The notes: generated from the sequence alone by a model not told the origin. 64,000 nucleotides of DNA from Magnetospirillum sp. XM-1 (GCF_001511835.1 NZ_LN997849.1:103291-167290), one strand, 5' to 3'; counted from the first letter of the stretch, positions 32,302 through 41,127 are shown. A program made the numbers and translations.

Positions 32302-33696
32302 GTGGCCGATATTCCCCGTCCTTCGTCCGCCGCTTCGGCGGTGGCAGCCCTCGCCCTTCTCACAGCCCTCGACGTCTGGACGGCCCGCACGGAGTCCGTT
32401 GTCCCGGCCTCGCCCGTCGCCATCGCATCGGAGGTTCTGATCGCCCCGGCTTCCATCGCCGACGGCATGGCCTCCTTCAGCCTCGTCTCCACCGCCATCG
32501 CCGCTCCGGCCATCATGCCGGCGCCTGCACCGCAGGAACCGCTTCCGGTCGCTGCGCCGGCTCCCGCCCCCACCCGCATGGAAACCCCGGCCGAAACGCC
32601 CTATGTCGCTGCGTCTGCCGTTTCCGAGGACCCCAAGGCAGCCGCCAAGAGGAAGCGCGAGGAGGAGAGGACCGCCGCGAAGCAGAAGGCCGAAGAGGAG
32701 AGGGCGGCGGCCAAGAAGAAGGCGGAGGAGGAAAGGGCCGAGGCGCGGCGCCAGGCCCAGGAGTTCCAGAGGATGTCGCCGAAGGAGCGCGCGGCCCGTC
32801 TGGAGGCCAAGGCCGAGGAGGATTTCTTCCGCTGCCGGACCCCGATGGAGACCGTGCCCTATACCGGTGCCCGCATCCCCTCCGGGGAATACCGCAAGGC
32901 CACGACGGCGAACCCCTTCTGCGTCCTGTCGCGTGCCGCGCCTGTCGAGCGCGTCGCGGACGAGGCCCTGGTCGCCGCCGAGCGCGAATGGCTCGATGCC
33001 TGGCGCGCCAATCCGACGGGGAAGCATCCGAAGGAGCCGGTGGTCCACTGGATTCCGGACGGACTGACGGGAGGGATGCAGCGCGCGTGGATCCGGCTGC
33101 AGGCCATGGATCAGCGTCCGGCTGGATGGGATGCGACCGTCGCCGAGGCGAAGGCCAAGCTCGCTGCGGGGGATAGGGAAGGCGCCGTCCGCACGGCCTC
33201 GTCCTACATCAACAGCGCGGGGAAATACTGCATCCACGATCCGGGGCTCAAGGCCGACTGCTCTCCCCTGAAGTCGGTTCCGAAGGCGTGGCTTTCGGAA
33301 TACACCCCCGGCCCGGTCGCCTTGTTCGAGCGCGGCGGCGGGGACTGCCGGGACTATTCGGTGGCCCGCTGGCTCATGTGGAAGCTCATCGGCATTCCGG
33401 ACGAGGACAATGCCATCATGGAAGGCGGACACGGACGGGGCCAGCACGACAACATCGTCCATGTCTGGTCGGTGGTCCGCGTCGATGGCCGCGTCCTCGC
33501 GGCGGACTATCCGACAACCTACCTGGATCGCGCCCTGGTGCCGCTCCGCAAGGCGGATTGGCTTTCGGGAATCGGCGCATGGGACACGGCCACCGATCAG
33601 GGCTATGCCGGCTTCGGCATGATCCGTCCGCTTGGACCCGACGCCCAGGTGGCGGAGAACCGTCCAAGGGAAGAAGGCGCCAACGCTGGCGGCTGA
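32302..33696 (+). CDS. LapG-like transglutaminase-fold cysteine protease, exported
   Basis: A 464-residue protein. The N-terminus has a hydrophobic segment (SAASAVAALALLTALDV) and Ala/Pro-rich region; residues ~115-165 are a Lys/Glu/Ala coiled coil. The C-terminal ~170 residues carry the bacterial transglutaminase-like cysteine peptidase signature: GGGDCRDYSVARW (Cys ~349), HDNIVHVWSVVRVDG (His ~387) and LAADYPTTYL (Asp ~402), the expected Cys-His-Asp order. LapG, the best known member, is a periplasmic protease that releases giant type I-secreted adhesins when c-di-GMP is low. An adhesin, its exporter parts and an EAL protein are encoded ~20 kb away on the same element. The start is GTG 32,302 with AGGAG upstream. 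LapG itself lacks such a coiled coil. Confidence 0.6.
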   Translation: MADIPRPSSAASAVAALALLTALDVWTARTESVVPASPVAIASEVLIAPASIADGMASFSLVSTAIAAPAIMPAPAPQEPLPVAAPAPAPTRMETPAETPYVAASAVSEDPKAAAKRKREEERTAAKQKAEEERAAAKKKAEEERAEARRQAQEFQRMSPKERAARLEAKAEEDFFRCRTPMETVPYTGARIPSGEYRKATTANPFCVLSRAAPVERVADEALVAAEREWLDAWRANPTGKHPKEPVVHWIPDGLTGGMQRAWIRLQAMDQRPAGWDATVAEAKAKLAAGDREGAVRTASSYINSAGKYCIHDPGLKADCSPLKSVPKAWLSEYTPGPVALFERGGGDCRDYSVARWLMWKLIGIPDEDNAIMEGGHGRGQHDNIVHVWSVVRVDGRVLAADYPTTYLDRALVPLRKADWLSGIGAWDTATDQGYAGFGMIRPLGPDAQVAENRPREEGANAGG

Positions 33697-33702
33697 TGAT
33701 GG

Positions 33703-33726
33703 AGGGGGCGCAAGCCCCCTTCTTCC
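33703..33726 (+). terminator. Rho-independent terminator after the protease gene
   Basis: AGGGGGC, loop GCAA, GCCCCCT, then TTCTTCCT. It sits directly after the stop at 33,696 and before the convergent small gene at 33,730. Confidence 0.8.
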
Positions 33727-33729
33727 TGC

Positions 33730-33894
33730 CTAGTAGGTCCGCTCATCGATCAGGGCGTCGGTCATCCTCTCGCGCATCGCCAGGACCTGCTCTGCCTCGA
33801 CGGCCGCTTGCGCCGGATCGCGGCGCGGACCTCTGCGCCCGCGGGGCTTCTTCTCCCCTGGGGGCTTCTTCTCCACGTTGCTGATGGCGCCCAT
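33730..33894 (-). CDS. Small basic hypothetical protein, 54 residues
   Basis: Starts MGAISNVEKKPPGEKKPRGRRG with GAGGGA upstream. A Lys/Arg/Pro-rich N-terminus precedes a short helix (AQAAVEAEQVLAMRERMTDAL). Unknown function; the tail basic region could bind nucleic acid. It is divergent from umuD. Confidence 0.5.
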   Translation of the reverse strand: MGAISNVEKKPPGEKKPRGRRGPRRDPAQAAVEAEQVLAMRERMTDALIDERTY

Positions 33895-34002
33895 TCGTCC
33901 CTCATTGATCGAATCCGCATGCAGAGTCGCCCATCCATGGCGCCCTGTCAAATGCCAAGCGGCGCTGTGCGCTTGCGCTTGGAGCCGGTGCCGCTGTAGG
34001 GT

Positions 34003-34017
34003 GTTCTCATCATGTTC
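34003..34017 (+). promoter_or_regulatory. LexA box
   Basis: GTTC at 34,003-34,006 and GTTC at 34,014-34,017 are separated by exactly 7 bp, the alphaproteobacterial LexA operator. It overlaps the umuD start codon (34,012). Upstream TTGCGC (33,973) and TAGGGT (33,997) at 18 bp spacing would place the transcript start only a few bases before the ATG. Confidence 0.7.
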
Positions 34018-34302
34018 CAGGATGCCTCTTCACCTCTTCCGCCCGGAACCCACCGGGCCTCCGATCGCGGCTACGCGCCGCCGGAGGGCGCTGCGCCGAT
34101 CTACTCGGCGCTGGTTGCCGCCGGATTCCCTTCGCCCGCCGACGATCACCTGGAAGGTTCGCTGGATCTGCACCGCCTGATGGTCAAGCGCCCGGCGGCG
34201 ACCTTCTTCTGCCGCGCCTCCGGCGACAGCATGGTGCCGGCCGGCGTGAGGGATGGAGATCTCCTCGTCGTGGATAGGGGCACCGCAAGGTTTCTGCGTT
34301 AA
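34012..34302 (+). pseudogene. umuD: UmuD-like SOS protein truncated by a transposon end
   Basis: The frame encodes APIYSALVAAGFPSPADDHLEGSLDLHRLMVKRPAATFFCRASGDSMVPAGVRDGDLLVVDR, a typical UmuD N-terminal half with the catalytic Ser in GDSM (~residue 71). Directly after VVDR the Tn3-type inverted repeat begins at 34,277 and supplies the last codons (TARFLR, stop). The second half, with the catalytic Lys and any adjoining umuC, is missing. Intact UmuD self-cleaves on RecA filaments and becomes part of DNA polymerase V. There is no ribosome binding site before ATG 34,012, so translation may be leaderless. Confidence 0.8.
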
Positions 34303-34313
34303 ACAACGCTAAG
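34277..34313 (+). repeat. Tn3-family terminal inverted repeat
   Basis: A 37-bp end beginning GGGGCACCGC and finishing AACAACGCTAAG has the layout of Tn3-family ends (GGGG start, ACGCTAAG finish). It breaks the umuD frame and lies 24 bp beyond the tnpA stop. The neighbouring host bases GGATA (34,272-34,276) would be one copy of a 5-bp target duplication. I find no second copy of this end elsewhere in the window. Confidence 0.75.
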
Positions 34314-34336
34314 TCAGACAAACCAAGAACGCCAGA

Positions 34337-37291
34337 TCAAGCGACCTGATACAGCCGGTCATCTTCCGCTCTGAGCGGTCTGAAGCCCTCGGGGAACTGG
34401 GGCGCCTGCTCCCACAGGTAATCGCCGCTCAGGCTGATATGTGACCAGCCAAGCGGCGCGACATGGGTAAGGAGGTTGTCAGGAGCGCTGACCCCGGTGG
34501 ATCTCAGATTGTGAACGGCGCGTTCCATATAGATGGTATTCCAGTAGACGATTGCCGCAATCACGAGATTGAGCCCGGACGCGCGGAAGTTCTGGTTCTC
34601 GAATGTGCGATCAGTGATCCGGCCCTGTCGATGGACATAGACCGCTTGGGCCAGGAAGTGGCGGGATTCACCCTTGTTGAGGCCAGCTTGGCAGCGTCGC
34701 CGCATCTCTGGATCTTCGAGCCAGTCGAGCGTGAATAAGGTTCGTTCGATCCGGCCAATTTCTTGGAGCGCCAAGTCAAGACGGTTTTGTCGCCGGTAGG
34801 CGGCAAGTTTCTTGAGCACAACGGACGGTGCCACAGTGCCAGCTTTCAGAGAGGCGATCATGTGGATGACTTCGTCCCAGCATTCGACGATCACTTCTTT
34901 CTGGATTTGTCGTCCCATGATGGATTTTAGCCCAGGATAATCGCTTGCCGGGCCAATCGACGCCAGTCGGCGCTCGGGAAGGTCACGGAGCCGAGGCACG
35001 AACCTACACCCAAGCATATGAGAACATCCGAAGACGTGATCGGAGGCGCCGCCGGTGTCCGTGTAGTGCTCGGTAATCTGGAGCGAAGTGCCGTGCATGA
35101 GCAAGCCATCAAGGACGTGCGGCGCCTCGGAGCCGGTCGCGGAAATGACCAGGGGATGATACGGCCCATACTGATCAGAGACGTGGGTATAGAAGCGGAC
35201 GCCCGGATTGACGCCATACTTGGCATTGACCGCAGCCGAACCGCCTCCGCCGCGGAAAAATTGGCCGTCTGACGACGACGTTGTACCCTTGCCCCAAATT
35301 TCGGCGAAGGGATGGGTATGGTGCGCGTCGATGATGGTCGCCAGAGCGGCGGAATAGTTCTCGGCACTGAGATACCAGTTATGCGTCCAGGCAAGTTGGG
35401 CGTATGTCACACCTTGCGAGGCGAGAGCCATGCTTTCCAGCCCTTGGTTGTTGGCGTCGGCCAGAACCGCAGCCAGGACTGCGCTTGGGTTCTCATGGGG
35501 ACGGCCGGTTCTGAGGTCAGTGAATTTCGTGGCAAAGCCGGTCCGATGGTTGACCTCGCTCAACAACTCGGTGATCCGGATGCGCGGTAGCATTCCGTCG
35601 ATCACCCGGTCGAGCCAGTCGGCCTCAGGCGGCGTGATCGCCTTCAGAGGGGTGATGTGGAGCCTGCCGTTCCGAAGATCAACACCGTCCAGTTTGCCGC
35701 GTCGGAGCAAACGCTCAAACCTGCGCAACCGGAAATCCAGCAGTTCAGCCCGTTCACGGAGATAGCCATCGACATCGGAGGTAATGGGCAGTTCGGCCGC
35801 CACCTTGGCCACTTGGGACTTTGGCAGCAGATAGCGATCGAAGCGTTGGAATTTCCGCGTGCCCTCGATCCAAATATCTCCTGACCGCAGACGGTCTCGC
35901 AGGGTGGCGCAAATCGCCGTTTCATAACGGCGCCGATCGATCTTGCCTCCCTCTACCACCACCTTCTTCCATCGCTTGTTCGAGAAGGGCATTGGTGCAT
36001 CACTCGGGATGTCGCCACCCTCCATTTCGTTAACTTCCCGCAGAAGACGAACAGCCGCCAGGAGAGGGTCGCTGATACGGGCAGCCTTGAATGTGAATGC
36101 CTTGAAGAAGGAAGGCGCATACTTCCGCAACGTCATATATTTTTCTGTCGCGGTGACCAGCATGTCCTCTTCTACAAACTCGGCCAGAGCCCTGACCTCG
36201 CCCCTGACCTTCATGAGGTTCTTCCAGCCGACATGGGTATCCAGTGCGGCGAATGGATCGGTGGCCCCTTCCCGGGCGGCGCTGAGCGTGTCGATGGTCC
36301 GGTCAAAGAGGCGCATTAGTCGGCCGACATCCCGGGTAGTCGCCTGATATCGCTCCTCCTTACGCCTCCTGGCGCGGGTGAACATCGAGCCGACCAGCTT
36401 GTCGAACATCTCGACGGCCGCATCCGAAAGGGTAATCTGGCGTTCGATCATTTGTGCAATCAGTGTTGCGCGACGACGGCGCACGCTGTAGTTGGTCAGC
36501 AGAAATGCTGGCGCCACGGCACCCTCACGGGCGAATTGCAGGAAGCGGTTCTCATGAATGGCGTTGCGGAGCGCCGGATTGAGTTCAAGCGTCCGGACAT
36601 GACCCAGCCGGTCGAGGATACCGATCATATTGCCAGCGCTGGGTGATTCCGGGATATCGCGGAGCCAGGAGAGACGGGTTCGGCCCAACTCGGCATCGTT
36701 GCTGACCAATGCATCGACCAGAGTGAGTTGGTCAGCTGTCAATGGCGTGATCAGCGCCTCTGCAGCCAAGCGGCGCGCTCGGGCACGGCCTTTGGTGCCG
36801 ACACGTTCCAGTGTATCCGGTGCGGGGAGAATGTACTTGCGGGAGCGCAGGCCTGCTATCAGCCCAGTGATGATCGCAACGCCGTGGTCAGTCTCCCATG
36901 CGGTGCTGGCGGCTAGATCGAGCATCATGGGAATATCGACACGTCCCGGCGAGCGCAGTCCGAGCCGCACCGCGAGCTCTTGTGCATGGTCTGTGCGCGT
37001 TTGGGGACGCCGACTATAATCGAGATAGACTGACGCGGGGACGCCGAGTTGAGCCCCCAAATATCGGATCAGTTCGGCCGGTACTGTAGCCGAGGCGGCA
37101 AGGCCGAAACCGGGATGACGTAGGAGGCAAAGTTGCAGAGCGACACCGAGCTTATTTCGAGCTCCGCGTTTGCCCAGGGCCAAATCGATTTCATCTGGTG
37201 TCAGTGTGTAATATTGGATCAGTGCATTCTGATCCACCGGAATTGCGAAGAGCTGGCTGCGTTCGTTATCGGTCAGAAAACCTCGCACCAT
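34337..37291 (-). CDS. tnpA: Tn3-family transposase TnpA
   Basis: A 984-residue transposase, full length for the family. It starts MVRGFLTDNERSQLFAIP with GGAGGAGG upstream. The C-terminal catalytic half includes HNWYLSAENYSAALATIIDAHH, FAEIWGKGTTSSSDGQFFRGG (acidic catalytic residue in SSDGQ) and YTDTGGASDHVFG, and ends with the conserved LSGDYLW near its terminus. It cuts at the terminal inverted repeats for replicative transposition. The gene points towards the repeat at 34,277, which is the usual arrangement. No tnpR resolvase is visible. Its base composition is less extreme than that of the genes to its left. Confidence 0.9.
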   Translation of the reverse strand: MVRGFLTDNERSQLFAIPVDQNALIQYYTLTPDEIDLALGKRGARNKLGVALQLCLLRHPGFGLAASATVPAELIRYLGAQLGVPASVYLDYSRRPQTRTDHAQELAVRLGLRSPGRVDIPMMLDLAASTAWETDHGVAIITGLIAGLRSRKYILPAPDTLERVGTKGRARARRLAAEALITPLTADQLTLVDALVSNDAELGRTRLSWLRDIPESPSAGNMIGILDRLGHVRTLELNPALRNAIHENRFLQFAREGAVAPAFLLTNYSVRRRRATLIAQMIERQITLSDAAVEMFDKLVGSMFTRARRRKEERYQATTRDVGRLMRLFDRTIDTLSAAREGATDPFAALDTHVGWKNLMKVRGEVRALAEFVEEDMLVTATEKYMTLRKYAPSFFKAFTFKAARISDPLLAAVRLLREVNEMEGGDIPSDAPMPFSNKRWKKVVVEGGKIDRRRYETAICATLRDRLRSGDIWIEGTRKFQRFDRYLLPKSQVAKVAAELPITSDVDGYLRERAELLDFRLRRFERLLRRGKLDGVDLRNGRLHITPLKAITPPEADWLDRVIDGMLPRIRITELLSEVNHRTGFATKFTDLRTGRPHENPSAVLAAVLADANNQGLESMALASQGVTYAQLAWTHNWYLSAENYSAALATIIDAHHTHPFAEIWGKGTTSSSDGQFFRGGGGSAAVNAKYGVNPGVRFYTHVSDQYGPYHPLVISATGSEAPHVLDGLLMHGTSLQITEHYTDTGGASDHVFGCSHMLGCRFVPRLRDLPERRLASIGPASDYPGLKSIMGRQIQKEVIVECWDEVIHMIASLKAGTVAPSVVLKKLAAYRRQNRLDLALQEIGRIERTLFTLDWLEDPEMRRRCQAGLNKGESRHFLAQAVYVHRQGRITDRTFENQNFRASGLNLVIAAIVYWNTIYMERAVHNLRSTGVSAPDNLLTHVAPLGWSHISLSGDYLWEQAPQFPEGFRPLRAEDDRLYQVA

Positions 37292-37491
37292 TCTGACTGC
37301 TCCTCCTCCAATCACCTACACGGTGATGAGAACCGGAATCGGCAATATCGTCAAATCCTGTCCTGTCTTTCAGCTAACATCGATGTGGTGATCTTCGAGC
37401 CAATCCGATCCTTAAGTGTTCAGAGAGAATTGCTGGAGGGAAGGAGGCCAGAAGCGAAGCCTCTCCAAGCCAATGCGTGATTGTACGCATC

Positions 37492-38220
37492 TTAACTGCG
37501 CCTCACATCCACCGTCAGCACATAGCCGCCACCACGCACCGTCTTGAACAGTTCGGGCGTCTTGGGGTCAGTCTCCATCTTGCGGCGCAGGCGGCCGACT
37601 TGGACGTCGATGGTGCGATCGAATGGCCCCGAGACTCGCCCTCGCGCCAAGTCAAGCAACTGGTCGCGGCTGAGTACCTGATGGGGGTGGTGGAGGAAGG
37701 CCAGCAGCAGGTCGAATTCACCGCTGGTTATTTCTGCCAGGACGCCGTCGGGCGAGGTCAGACGGCGGCGGGAGACGTCGAGGTGCCAGCCGGAAAATTC
37801 CAGAATCTCGCCCGGTTCATCGGCCGGCGCGGGTTCGCCGGGTGCGCTCTGCGTGATCTGACCGGCCCGACGCAGGACGGCGCGGATACGAGCCAGAAGC
37901 TCGCGGGTGCTGAACGGCTTGGCGAGGTAGTCGTCGGCTCCCATTTCCAGGCCGACCACCCGGTCGGTCTCGCTGCCCATGGCGGTCAACATAATGATCG
38001 GCAGGCTGGTGGTAGCCCGCAGGTGGCGGCACAGCGACAGGCCGTCCTCGCCCGGCAGCATCAGGTCGAGAATCACCAGATCGACCACCTCGCCTACCAG
38101 CGCCTGACGCATGGCAGCGCCGTCACCCGCCGTGGCAACGGTATAGCCTTGTCCCATCAGGAATTGGGTCAGCAGGGCACAGATGTCTGGGTCGTCATCG
38201 ACAATCAGGATGTGGGTCAT
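37492..38220 (-). CDS. OmpR-family response regulator
   Basis: A 242-residue regulator. The receiver (residues 1-120) keeps the acidic DDD triplet, phospho-acceptor Asp in LVILDLMLPG, Thr in IMLTAMG and Lys in DYLAKPFS. The winged-helix effector follows (LEFSGWHLDVSRRRL, ITSGEFDLLLAFLHHP, FDRTIDVQVGRLRRKME, IRTVRGGGYVL-like ending FKTVRGGGYVLTV). Its ATG overlaps the kinase stop (ATGA). OmpR-type proteins bind direct repeats about 10-11 bp apart, which fits the TTTAC-N5-TTTAC boxes found upstream of the genes to the right; I infer it is their regulator. Related systems answer to copper or envelope stress. Confidence 0.9.
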   Translation of the reverse strand: MTHILIVDDDPDICALLTQFLMGQGYTVATAGDGAAMRQALVGEVVDLVILDLMLPGEDGLSLCRHLRATTSLPIIMLTAMGSETDRVVGLEMGADDYLAKPFSTRELLARIRAVLRRAGQITQSAPGEPAPADEPGEILEFSGWHLDVSRRRLTSPDGVLAEITSGEFDLLLAFLHHPHQVLSRDQLLDLARGRVSGPFDRTIDVQVGRLRRKMETDPKTPELFKTVRGGGYVLTVDVRRS

Positions 38221-39590
38221 GGCGTTCCCTCCTGCGGCAGGGTCACGGTGACGCGCAAGCCGCCTTCCGGGCGGTTCTGGAGGAGGATGTCGCCGCCATG
38301 GGCGCGGATGATGCCGCGGGCTACGGTCAGACCCAGGCCGATTCCTCCGGTCTTGCGATTGCGCGAGCCTTCGACCCGGTAGAATGGGCCAAACACCTTG
38401 TCCAACTCGGCTTCAGGAATGCCGGGGCCGGAATCCTCGATCACCACCTCGATGGCCTGATCGTTCGCATGAGCTCTGACCTTGGCCTGTTGACCGTAGC
38501 GGGCGGCATTTTCGACCAGATTGGCTAGTGCTCGTTTGATCGCTGCGGGGCGGCAGGCGCAAACCAAGCGCCGCTCCCATTCGAATTCCGCCGCGAGGCC
38601 CATATCGGCGGCATTGTCGCAGATGGCCTCCAACGTGGCGGCGAGGTCGATGGTCTCGGTGATTTCATCGACCGCCTCGCCGCGGGCGAAGTCGAGGGAG
38701 GAGGCCACCATGGCCTCCATCTCGTCCAGGTCGCGCAACATCTTGTCGCGCCCCTCGCCCTCGGGCAGCAGTTCGGTGCGAAGCCGCAGGCGGGTGATGG
38801 GGCTGCGCAGATCGTGGGAGATGGCGGCCAGCATCTGGGTCCTATCCTCGACGAAGCGGCGGATGCGGCCCTGCATTTCGTTGAAGGCCGCCACGGCGCG
38901 GCGCACCTCGCGCGGGCCATCCTCGGGCAGCCGGGGAGCGTTGACGTCGCGGCCCAGGCGATCGGCCGCGGTGGCGAAGGTGGCCAGCGGGAGGCCCACC
39001 CAGCCGGTGGCCCAGGTGCCGAATACCAGGACGGCGACCATCATCACCAAGGTCGACAGGACGGCATGGGGCGACCACAGGGTGGCTGCACGGACCATGG
39101 CCATGTCGAAGTTCACCCAGGTTCCGCCCTCCAACTGGAAAGAAACTTGCATAATACGGTCATGGGGGAAGCCGGCGGCTAAGTTCCGCCAGAATCCAGC
39201 GCGGTCTCCAGTCTCCGTTCGGTGATGCACCACATGCAGGCGGGGATGCTCCACCACCCCGAAATACGGTCGCAGAGCCGTCTGCATAAGTGACAATTCT
39301 TCCGCATCCTGGTGAACAAGACCACCCTTGGGCTGGTCCGACAGGGTGATTTCGGTTAGTCCCCCACTTAGCCCACCGACTATGGCACCTCGGTCTTGAG
39401 GAGAAGCTCGCTCGATCAGTTGGGCGATGACGGCAATGTGATCGGCGCACAAGCGTTCGCTGGTCTCGATGAGAGTGTCATGGCTGTCGGAGGACAACAC
39501 CCAGGTGCTGGCGATGTGCGACATCGTCAGCCCGATCAGCAGGACGATCATCGTCCGACCGGCGATGGAATCGGGAAGCAGTGACCTCAT
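38217..39590 (-). CDS. Sensor histidine kinase
   Basis: A 457-residue EnvZ/CpxA-like kinase. It has two membrane helices (~residues 14-33 and ~175-198) flanking a periplasmic sensor of ~140 residues that holds several His (HPRLHVVHH), then a HAMP segment, H-box LAAISHDLRSPITRL (phospho-His), N-box NLVENAARYG, G1 DSGPGI and G2 GGIGLGLTVARG. It phosphorylates the regulator encoded next. The His-rich sensor region could sense metal, but that is inference. Confidence 0.9.
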   Translation of the reverse strand: MRSLLPDSIAGRTMIVLLIGLTMSHIASTWVLSSDSHDTLIETSERLCADHIAVIAQLIERASPQDRGAIVGGLSGGLTEITLSDQPKGGLVHQDAEELSLMQTALRPYFGVVEHPRLHVVHHRTETGDRAGFWRNLAAGFPHDRIMQVSFQLEGGTWVNFDMAMVRAATLWSPHAVLSTLVMMVAVLVFGTWATGWVGLPLATFATAADRLGRDVNAPRLPEDGPREVRRAVAAFNEMQGRIRRFVEDRTQMLAAISHDLRSPITRLRLRTELLPEGEGRDKMLRDLDEMEAMVASSLDFARGEAVDEITETIDLAATLEAICDNAADMGLAAEFEWERRLVCACRPAAIKRALANLVENAARYGQQAKVRAHANDQAIEVVIEDSGPGIPEAELDKVFGPFYRVEGSRNRKTGGIGLGLTVARGIIRAHGGDILLQNRPEGGLRVTVTLPQEGTP

Positions 39591-39603
39591 GCGCGGATCC
39601 TTC

Positions 39604-39987
39604 CGATCCTTCGAGCTTACGGATCATCATTAGCGCCACCGTCACTGCGACGCGAGAGGGGATTTGGTAAAGAATCGTGTCTTGCTCATTTACATAATTT
39701 TACACGCCATCCCTCTTCCTGGGGCGTATACCGATTGTCATGTGTGGACAGCCCCTGCGTTGCAAGGAGATTTTTTCGCGCTGACGCCCCGGTCGGGTGC
39801 AGTCATGTGTCCGGCCTGTTTGCGCGGCACTCTGACCGCTGGCCATGATGTGATCCGTGAAACGGCTCCCGATCAGATTTACGACCTTGGCGGCCATGAC
39901 GTACGCTGGGTTTTGCCGTTCCTTGGATTGACCGGTCGCCATCACGCTTTCATCGCCCTCGCAACTGGTTGTTCCTCGCGCTCTTTC
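39604..39987. other. Divergent promoter region split by IS110, no confident gene
   Basis: Between the kinase gene and the IS110 transposase lie a TTTAC-N5-TTTAC box at 39,689, a possible -10 TATACC at 39,727, and a 14-codon frame (39,740-39,784) that ends just after AAGGAG. A frame starting at 39,805 (MCPACLRGTLTAGHDVIRE) runs into the insertion sequence; it could be a truncated gene but has no ribosome binding site. The exact IS border in this stretch is not visible to me. Confidence 0.4.
39689..39703 (+). promoter_or_regulatory. TTTAC-N5-TTTAC regulator box A
   Basis: TTTACATAATTTTAC with a candidate -10 TATACC 23 bp further (39,727). In the rightward reading it would drive the Cus operon now 1.4 kb away behind IS110; it also lies 99 bp upstream of the divergent kinase gene and may give autoregulation. 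Confidence 0.6.
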
Positions 39988-41016
39988 TCAGGCGGCCTGT
40001 GCTGCCGCGTCGTGATAGAGGCCACCCTTGGCGAGGATGGCCCAGGCGGTGCGCGCCATCTTGTTGGCCAGGGCGACGGAGATCTGCCGTGCCGTCTTAC
40101 CCCGCGCCATCATGCCCGCCAGCCATGTGCCTTGCTCTTTGCGCCGCCGCCATAAAGTGCCGGTGGCGCCGACCACCAGGAGCGACCGCAGATAGCGGTC
40201 CCCAGCCTTGGTGATCGGCCCCAGCACGGTTTTGCCACCGGTGGAATTCTGCGATGGCACCAGCCCCAGCCAGGCGGCGAAGTCTCGCCCCGTCTTGAAG
40301 CGCTTGGGATCGCCCATGGCGGCAACGATGGCGCTGGCGATCAGCGGGCCGATGCCGGGAATGGAGGCGACCCTCTGGCTGTCGGCGTCGTTACGGTGCC
40401 ATCTCAGGATTTCGTGATCCAGCGCATCGATCTTGGAGTCGGTCTCACGCACATGCGCGGCCAGCATCGCCATGGCTTCACGAGCCGCCTGAGGCAATGC
40501 CGCATCCGGTGCGTCCAGCGCACAGACGACCAGCCTTGCCAGCCCACCTTGCCCCTCCGGTTCGATGATGCCGTATTCGGCAAAATGCGACCGCAGCGCA
40601 TTGCCGAGCATGGTGCGCTGGGTCACCAACAGGCGGCGGGTGCGATGGAGCATCAGCACCGCTTGCGCCTCCTCGCTCTTGACCGGCACGAACTCCATGT
40701 GCGGCCGTGTCACCGCCTCGGCGATCGCCGCAGCGTCGGCTGCGTCGTTCTTCCGTCCTCGCTTGACATAGGGCTTGACCCGCGAGGGCGGGATCAGGCG
40801 CACCTCATGCCCCAGTTTGGCCAGCGTCCGCGCCCAATAATGGGCTGAGGCGCACGCCTCCATCCCCACCACGCAGGGCGACAGCTTGGCGAAGAACGTC
40901 ACGACCTCGGAGCGGCGCAACTGCCGCCGGATCGTCACGGCACCGTCGCCATCGACCCCGTGGACCTGGAAAACCCGCTTCGCCAGATCAAAACCAATCG
41001 TGCTAACCTCGGTCAT
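39988..41016 (-). CDS. IS110-family transposase
   Basis: A 342-residue transposase with the N-terminal DEDD nuclease domain (IGFDLAKRVFQVHG, first Asp; GMEACASAHYWAR, Glu; NDAADAAAIAEAV, Asp pair) and the C-terminal transposase_20 domain (VASIPGIGPLIASAIVAAMGDPKRF, FAAWLGLVPSQNSTGGK, with Ser as expected). IS110 enzymes use a bridge RNA from the element's non-coding end to choose target and donor DNA. It is encoded opposite to the efflux operon it separates from the regulator box. Confidence 0.9.
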   Translation of the reverse strand: MTEVSTIGFDLAKRVFQVHGVDGDGAVTIRRQLRRSEVVTFFAKLSPCVVGMEACASAHYWARTLAKLGHEVRLIPPSRVKPYVKRGRKNDAADAAAIAEAVTRPHMEFVPVKSEEAQAVLMLHRTRRLLVTQRTMLGNALRSHFAEYGIIEPEGQGGLARLVVCALDAPDAALPQAAREAMAMLAAHVRETDSKIDALDHEILRWHRNDADSQRVASIPGIGPLIASAIVAAMGDPKRFKTGRDFAAWLGLVPSQNSTGGKTVLGPITKAGDRYLRSLLVVGATGTLWRRRKEQGTWLAGMMARGKTARQISVALANKMARTAWAILAKGGLYHDAAAQAA

Positions 41017-41093
41017 GGACGGCCCCCTTCAAATGGTGTGTCTCGACAACCACCATCTTGGCGCATTGCGACGCCGGTGAGCAGGGGCCGTCC
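39988..41093 (-). mobile_element. IS110-family insertion sequence (approximate limits)
   Basis: The transposase gene plus the region before its start, where GGACGGCCCC (41,017-41,026) and GGGGCCGTCC (41,084-41,093) form a perfect 10-bp inverted repeat enclosing 57 bases. IS110 elements lack classical terminal repeats, so true ends need comparison with relatives. Confidence 0.55.
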
Positions 41094-41127
41094 ACCCCAT
41101 CAGGTTTGACTTGATCTGGAGCCGACG

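Larger units (their letters stand above)
34277..37480. mobile_element. Tn3-family transposon, left end with tnpA; right end not found
   Basis: The left boundary is exact (34,277, inside umuD). To the right of tnpA no inverse copy of the end sequence is found before the two-component genes, nor anywhere to 64,000. The element may be larger, with the metal island as passenger and its other end beyond the window, or it may have lost that end. The right coordinate given is only the edge of the tnpA module. Confidence 0.6.

Noticed and set aside
39805..40155. Frame MCPACLRGTLTAGHDVIRE running into IS110
   Set aside because: No ribosome binding site, continues into antisense of the transposase, and no recognisable domain; kept only as a note on the intergenic region.
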